Positions 60,229 through 64,000 of a stretch of 64,000 nucleotides of DNA are shown piece after piece. Under the pieces are notes generated by a model, which saw only the letters and a list, made by a program, of their open reading frames with translations, did not search any database and was not told the DNA's origin. A program made the translations under genes and the position numbers. Numbering within the stretch: position 1 is the first letter of the stretch; every line of letters starts with the position of its first letter. Source of the stretch: Nibrella viscosa (lineage in GTDB: Bacteria > Bacteroidota > Bacteroidia > Cytophagales > Spirosomataceae); NCBI RefSeq assembly GCF_039541875.1, contig NZ_BAABHB010000003.1:1-64000 (forward strand), read 5' to 3'.

Positions 60229-60684
60229 TTATTCAAACAACAGGGAGATGAGTTCGGCAACGCAGGCCGGCTTCGGTTGTCCTTCTATTTCAAAAGTACA
60301 GTTGGCCGTGATCCGCAGGCCACCCTGAACCGGTTCGGCCTCCATCAGCGTAGCTTTCATCCGGACATTACTTCCCGAGGGTACCGCCGAGGTAAACCGG
60401 ATTTTGTTAGCGCCGTAGTTCACCCCCATTTTCACGGACTCTACCCGGAAGAGGTCGGCCATAAATTTGGGAGCCAGCGATAAGGTCAGGAAGCCATGCG
60501 CAACGGGTGTGCCAAAGGGGGAGTGGGTTTTCGCCTTCTCCACATCAATATGGATCCATTGGAAATCGAGCGTGGCTTTGGCAAAGTCGTTGATCATCTC
60601 CTGCGTTACGGTCAGGTACGGCGTAGTGCCTATCTCCTGACCAACGTGCGCTTTCAGATCGGCAAGGGTAGTGAAGGTTCTCAT
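60229..60684 (-). CDS. MaoC-family (hotdog) dehydratase
   Basis: This 151-residue hotdog-fold protein has the MaoC hydratase motif FQWIHIDVEKAKTHSPFGTPVAHGFLTLSL, with the Asp/His pair of (R)-specific enoyl-CoA hydratases. It probably hydrates trans-2-enoyl-CoA to (R)-3-hydroxyacyl-CoA. ATG 60684 begins at MRTFTTLADLK; a longer frame overlaps the preceding gene. It lies between the two SDR genes with gaps of 16 and 35 bases. Confidence 0.92.
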   Translation of the reverse strand: MRTFTTLADLKAHVGQEIGTTPYLTVTQEMINDFAKATLDFQWIHIDVEKAKTHSPFGTPVAHGFLTLSLAPKFMADLFRVESVKMGVNYGANKIRFTSAVPSGSNVRMKATLMEAEPVQGGLRITANCTFEIEGQPKPACVAELISLLFE

Positions 60685-60700
60685 GGGGTTTAGGATTAAA

Positions 60701-61480
60701 TTATTTCGGGGCCATGCGGATCGCGCCATCCAGCCGGATGACTTCACCGTTCAGCATCGGGTTTTCTACAATGGATCTGGCCAGTAACGCATATTCTTTG
60801 GGCCGGCCCAGCCGCGACGGAAACGGCACCTGTTGCCCCAACGAAATACGGGCTTCTTCGGGCAAAGCCGCCAGCAGGGGCGTTTCGAACAGGCCAGGCG
60901 CGATGGTCATGACCCGGATACCGGTGCGGGCCAGGTCGCGGGCAATGGGCAGGGTCATACCCACAATACCGCCTTTGGAGGCCGAATAAGCCACCTGCCC
61001 GATCTGCCCATCATAGGCAGCTACGGAGGCTGTATTGATGATTACGCCCCGTTCGCCTTCCTCATTGGGCTGATTCTTTTCCATCGCAAAGGCCACCAGC
61101 CGGATCACGTTAAAGGTACCGATCAAATTGACCCGGATTGTTTTTTCAAAGGCGGCCAGCGAATGCGGCCCGTAGGTGTCACCTACCTTGCCAATGGTTT
61201 TACGGGCTTCGGCAATACCGGCGCAGTTAACAGCAATCTGAATACCACTGAAGGCCCGCACGGCCAGGTCGACAGCGGCCTGTACATCGGCTTCGCTGGA
61301 CACATCTGTCCGGCAGAAGAGGACATTGACGCCCAGTTCATCGGCCAGTGCTTTGCCGCGTTCTTCGTTCATATCGAGGATCACCACATTGGCTCCGCCG
61401 GCGGCAAACAGGCGGACAGTAGCTTCTCCCAAACCGGACGCTCCTCCGGTCACTAAAGCAGTTGCGTTTTCCAGTAGCAT
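60701..61480 (-). CDS. 3-hydroxyacyl-CoA dehydrogenase-like SDR (HSD17B10 type)
   Basis: This 259-residue SDR has TGGASGLGEA (cofactor loop), CAGIAEARKT, IINTASVAAYDGQIGQVAYSASK (Ser and YxxxK), and a C-terminal ENPMLNGEVIRLDGAIRM. This pattern is that of type II 3-hydroxyacyl-CoA dehydrogenases, which oxidise 3-hydroxyacyl-CoA with NAD in beta-oxidation or branched-chain breakdown. Together with the MaoC and FabG-type enzymes it suggests a small acyl-CoA pathway. Confidence 0.9.
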   Translation of the reverse strand: MLLENATALVTGGASGLGEATVRLFAAGGANVVILDMNEERGKALADELGVNVLFCRTDVSSEADVQAAVDLAVRAFSGIQIAVNCAGIAEARKTIGKVGDTYGPHSLAAFEKTIRVNLIGTFNVIRLVAFAMEKNQPNEEGERGVIINTASVAAYDGQIGQVAYSASKGGIVGMTLPIARDLARTGIRVMTIAPGLFETPLLAALPEEARISLGQQVPFPSRLGRPKEYALLARSIVENPMLNGEVIRLDGAIRMAPK

Positions 61481-61498
61481 CTTCGTTGATGATTGAGG

Positions 61499-63583
61499 CT
61501 ATTTCACGGGTAAAAATAAGACGGCGTCCGCCACTACGGTACCGTTGGCGCCCTGAGAGGTCAGCTCCAGGTAAGGGGTAGTGCCCTTAACAACCTGGTG
61601 CTGTCCCAGGCTGATCCAGTCGTTGGCTTGCTGTTGCTGGTTCATAAACAGTTGCTTTATGTCTTTGCCCGTATTGAGTTTTACCACTACCCGGCTGGCT
61701 TTATCGGTCTGCTGCCCGTAGGTGTCCGGATTGGATGTACCACCCTGCCGGATCGGATTGTAGACGTACACGGCATAGGTGCCGGGTTGCCCATCCGTCA
61801 GCGAAAAGCGAACCGATGCTGCTTCATTGGTTTCGGCGGGTTTGCCGATGAGCATTGAGAAGCCGTAGCGCCCGCCGGTTGTTTCGCGCTGCCAATCGCC
61901 TTTAATTACTACCCGCCGGGGATCATCGTTATCGATGAGCTGTTCCGGGCGGCTCCCGTCGGCCAGCGGGTTGGACCGCAGCAACGCCTGTAGTTTCGGT
62001 ACGTCGATGTCCTGCACGGCCTTGTTGGCGTCGATGGCCATACTGGCAGCCATGGCGGCCGATTGCGCCAGCACCATAAAGACCGGCTCCATCCGGATAG
62101 AGCCGTAAGCGATATGACTGGCCGACAGGCAGACCGGCACCAGCAGATTGGTGCATTCGGTTCGTTTCGGCACCAGCGCCCGGTAGCTGATCGGATAGGG
62201 GGGGAAGCCGCCAACCTGTACATCGCCTTCGTTTCTGACCATGGCCCGGCCCTGAGCATCGCGGACAATCAGCCGCTGGCAGTTATGCGAATCCATGGTG
62301 TAGGCCGCCATGCCCACTCCGTCCCCGACAATGACCTTACTCTCGCAGTTGGCCTGGGTCATCACGTATTCGCCCACCATGCGCCGGGCCTCCCGGACGT
62401 AAAGCTGGGGCGAAAAATGGTCGTTGTCGACATATTCATCCTTCGGATAGCCCCATTGCTGCATCTCCTGCCGGAGGTGTTCGGGTACGCGGGGATCATG
62501 ACCGATAAAGTAAAAAAAGCCTTTGGTGTAGTCTTCGTGTTCCCGAATGATCGCTGCCCGGCGTTCGTAGCTCGCTTCCGGGTAGTCGTAATTCGCGCCG
62601 ATCATGTCGGTCGATAAGCCACCGCAGTTGTTGATGTCGGTTTTGCGGTTGGGCATCATCACAAAATGCATCAGGTTCCAGGTCAGTTCTTTGGGAACCT
62701 TCTTGTCAATCTGGCGCAGCAGCAGCTCGTATTTGGTGGAGTCGTACCGGGCCGGGCGGGTGATCGGGATACGGTTGTCGGGGTTATCGGTCAGGCACAT
62801 CCGGTAGTTGTAGGCCTGAATGCTGCGGTCGCCGGTGCCGTTGGGTTGCAGTGGAGCGGTGCTGATGCCCCACACCAGGCCACTCTCCGGCTTGCCGGGT
62901 ATGTTGTACGGGTCGACGCCATCCGGAAACTGGTGCTTGTCTAGTAACTGCACGCCGTTATAGGTCTCACCGTACAGACTGTTGGCCTCCCGGCCTACGG
63001 TGTACGACACCCCGGCTCGGGCCATCAGATCGCCCTCGTAGGTGCAGTCGATATACTGCTTCGCCCGGACAATACGTTGCCCGGCATTTCGTTGCCCGGC
63101 ATCTCGTTGCCCGGCATCTCGTTGCCCGGCGACGCCCGGTTTGTCTGACTGCTCCAGCACGATTTCCTCAATGGTGCCCCGCTGATTCTTACGGGCCGAC
63201 ACGATCCGGTACTCATACCAGGTGGGTACGCCGGCTTCCTGCAGGTACTGGTTAAAGAGGGCTTTGGCCACGTGCGGCTCAAACGTCCATTGCTCCAGTC
63301 GGCCGTAGTGTTTTCCCACCCGCCGGTAGAAGTCTCGGGCCAGCCCCGTAATGGCAAATTTATTACCGATGTCGGTAGCGCCCAGGCCACCGGAGGAAAG
63401 GCCTCCCAGATGCCGGGTAGGTTCGATCAGCACAACCGACTTGCCGGCTTTTTTGGCCGTGTAGGCTGCGATTACCCCGGCAGAGGTGCCGCCGTATACG
63501 CAGACATCGACGCTAAGCGGTTGCGCCGTTACAAAACAGGAGAAGCCTGGCAGGCAAACCAGGAGGGATAGGAAGGTTTTCAT
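61499..63583 (-). CDS. Secreted FAD-dependent oxidoreductase with C-terminal beta domain
   Basis: This 694-residue protein has a signal peptide (ending CFVTAQ) and an FAD-binding Rossmann motif (VYGGTSAGVIAAYTAKKAGKS, about 28-48). A long FAD_oxidored-type body follows with HLGGLSSGGLGATDIG and IDCTYEGDLMARAGVSY. The last 150 residues form a beta-rich domain of golvesin/xanthan-lyase type. Such proteins are common in Cytophagales polysaccharide loci, but their substrate is unproven. A four-unit, 15-base tandem repeat encodes AGQRD repeats (63075-63134). It follows the HAD gene by 21 bases and precedes the SDR gene by 18, so it is transcribed with them. Confidence 0.9.
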   Translation of the reverse strand: MKTFLSLLVCLPGFSCFVTAQPLSVDVCVYGGTSAGVIAAYTAKKAGKSVVLIEPTRHLGGLSSGGLGATDIGNKFAITGLARDFYRRVGKHYGRLEQWTFEPHVAKALFNQYLQEAGVPTWYEYRIVSARKNQRGTIEEIVLEQSDKPGVAGQRDAGQRDAGQRNAGQRIVRAKQYIDCTYEGDLMARAGVSYTVGREANSLYGETYNGVQLLDKHQFPDGVDPYNIPGKPESGLVWGISTAPLQPNGTGDRSIQAYNYRMCLTDNPDNRIPITRPARYDSTKYELLLRQIDKKVPKELTWNLMHFVMMPNRKTDINNCGGLSTDMIGANYDYPEASYERRAAIIREHEDYTKGFFYFIGHDPRVPEHLRQEMQQWGYPKDEYVDNDHFSPQLYVREARRMVGEYVMTQANCESKVIVGDGVGMAAYTMDSHNCQRLIVRDAQGRAMVRNEGDVQVGGFPPYPISYRALVPKRTECTNLLVPVCLSASHIAYGSIRMEPVFMVLAQSAAMAASMAIDANKAVQDIDVPKLQALLRSNPLADGSRPEQLIDNDDPRRVVIKGDWQRETTGGRYGFSMLIGKPAETNEAASVRFSLTDGQPGTYAVYVYNPIRQGGTSNPDTYGQQTDKASRVVVKLNTGKDIKQLFMNQQQQANDWISLGQHQVVKGTTPYLELTSQGANGTVVADAVLFLPVK
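63075..63134. repeat. In-frame 15-base tandem repeat inside the FAD oxidoreductase gene
   Basis: Four units of CGTTGCCCGGCATCT-type sequence start at 63075, 63090, 63105 and 63120; the last is divergent at its end. The unit length keeps the frame and encodes AGQRD/AGQRN/AGQRI. The repeat sits in a loop between the FAD-domain strands, so length variation would be tolerated. Confidence 0.9.
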
Positions 63584-63604
63584 GATGGGTATTCGCCGTT
63601 CGGC

Positions 63605-64000
63605 TCACAATATAGCCATTAACTCATTCCAATGGCGAATATCGTGCGTGGGCTTTTGGGGGACCTCCAGACCGGCCGGGTTGTAAAAGACGGTATCCAT
63701 CCCCACCGTCTGCGCTCCCAGAATATCAGCCTCGTAGTTATCGCCGATCATGATGCTTTCCTCGACCGTGGCTCCGCTGACTTCCAGGGCAAATTCAAAA
63801 ATGCGCCGATCGGGTTTTTTGGAGGCCGCTATTTCGTTGGTAATAATGTGTGTGAAGTAATCGGTAATCCCTGCACTCTCCATTTTGATAGCCTGAATCT
63901 CGTTAAAGCCGTTGGTGATGATGTGCAGGTGGTAGCGGCCGTTCAGGTGGTCGAGTACGTCTTTAGCCGCTTCGGTGAGGTGCGGTTTGCGGGGCAGCAG
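63605..64000 (-). CDS. HAD-family hydrolase, YjjG-like nucleotidase (5' end beyond window)
   Basis: Only the C-terminal 131 residues are inside the window; the gene runs off the right edge. The visible part has LHIITNGFNEIQAIKMESAGI (motif II Thr in TNG), SKKPDRRIFEFAL (motif III Lys) and IMIGDNYEADILGAQTVGMDTVFYN (motif IV GDN-x3-D). This is the pattern of HAD subfamily IA, YjjG/non-canonical pyrimidine nucleotidase type. The catalytic DxD motif lies outside. It is the visible head of the minus-strand operon leading to fabG. Confidence 0.88.
   Translation of the reverse strand: MLPRKPHLTEAAKDVLDHLNGRYHLHIITNGFNEIQAIKMESAGITDYFTHIITNEIAASKKPDRRIFEFALEVSGATVEESIMIGDNYEADILGAQTVGMDTVFYNPAGLEVPQKPTHDIRHWNELMAIL

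Overview
The window is a chromosomal stretch from a member of the Bacteroidota, most likely the order Cytophagales (Spirosoma-like). This rests on the TonB receptor/DUF4249 pairs, the uppS-bamA-ompH-ompH block, MbnP/MbnH, the general gene set, and -7 boxes of the form TAnnTTTG. The DNA is GC-rich (estimated by eye) and start codons lack strong Shine-Dalgarno sites. I cannot name the species. I see no tRNA, rRNA, CRISPR array, prophage or complete insertion sequence. The only mobile remnant is the C-terminal end of an IS110-type transposase at the left edge.

Layout. 1-1.1 kb: transposase tail, then rsmA. 1.2-11.7 kb: a run of plus-strand genes that I regard as one cytoskeleton-like system. It encodes a cold-shock-like membrane protein, a vWA-like lipoprotein, a small membrane protein, a tubulin/FtsZ-like GTPase, a 1,189-residue protein with an actin/Hsp70-type ATPase core, a membrane-anchored coiled-coil protein, and a split gene ending in a membrane segment and a WG-type repeat. 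11.8-16.8 kb: a large hybrid histidine kinase, a WapI-immunity-like gene and a lone CheY-type receiver. 16.9-22.5 kb: a PhnP-like metallo-hydrolase, an MpaB-type oxygenase, mnmE, a gene-poor gap, then an MbnH/MbnP-like pair. 22.8-26.1 kb: a TonB receptor with its DUF4249 lipoprotein. 26.2-29.7 kb: DAHP synthase/chorismate mutase, proline dehydrogenase and lspA. 29.8-36.6 kb (minus): a secreted Ig-like protein, then the envelope block ompH, ompH, bamA, uppS.

36.9-49.6 kb: a fasciclin lipoprotein, an internally deleted metallo-beta-lactamase remnant, a double-FKBP lipoprotein, a large TonB receptor, a PolX/PHP protein whose polymerase active site has decayed, a second TonB/DUF4249 pair, a GT9 glycosyltransferase and aguB. 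49.8-52.7 kb: a three-gene module (coiled-coil protein, membrane protein with a PspA-like coiled coil, membrane-anchored actin/Ppx-fold protein) lying between aguB and aguA. 52.9-59.4 kb: aguA, a small conserved protein, two parvulin-type chaperones (one with an OmpA-like domain) and a MoxR ATPase. 59.4-64 kb (minus): a tight operon of a HAD phosphatase (cut by the window edge), a secreted FAD oxidoreductase, two SDR enzymes and a MaoC hydratase.

Two things stand out. First, the tubulin-like, actin-like, vWA-like cluster and the smaller actin-fold/coiled-coil module suggest a poorly described membrane-associated filament or remodelling system. Second, many intergenic spaces carry inverted repeats built from iterated short words (TTTGAGG, TAGTCG, GAGTTA/ATTAAG, GGTTGATT). 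These are not ordinary terminators and deserve a genome-wide survey.
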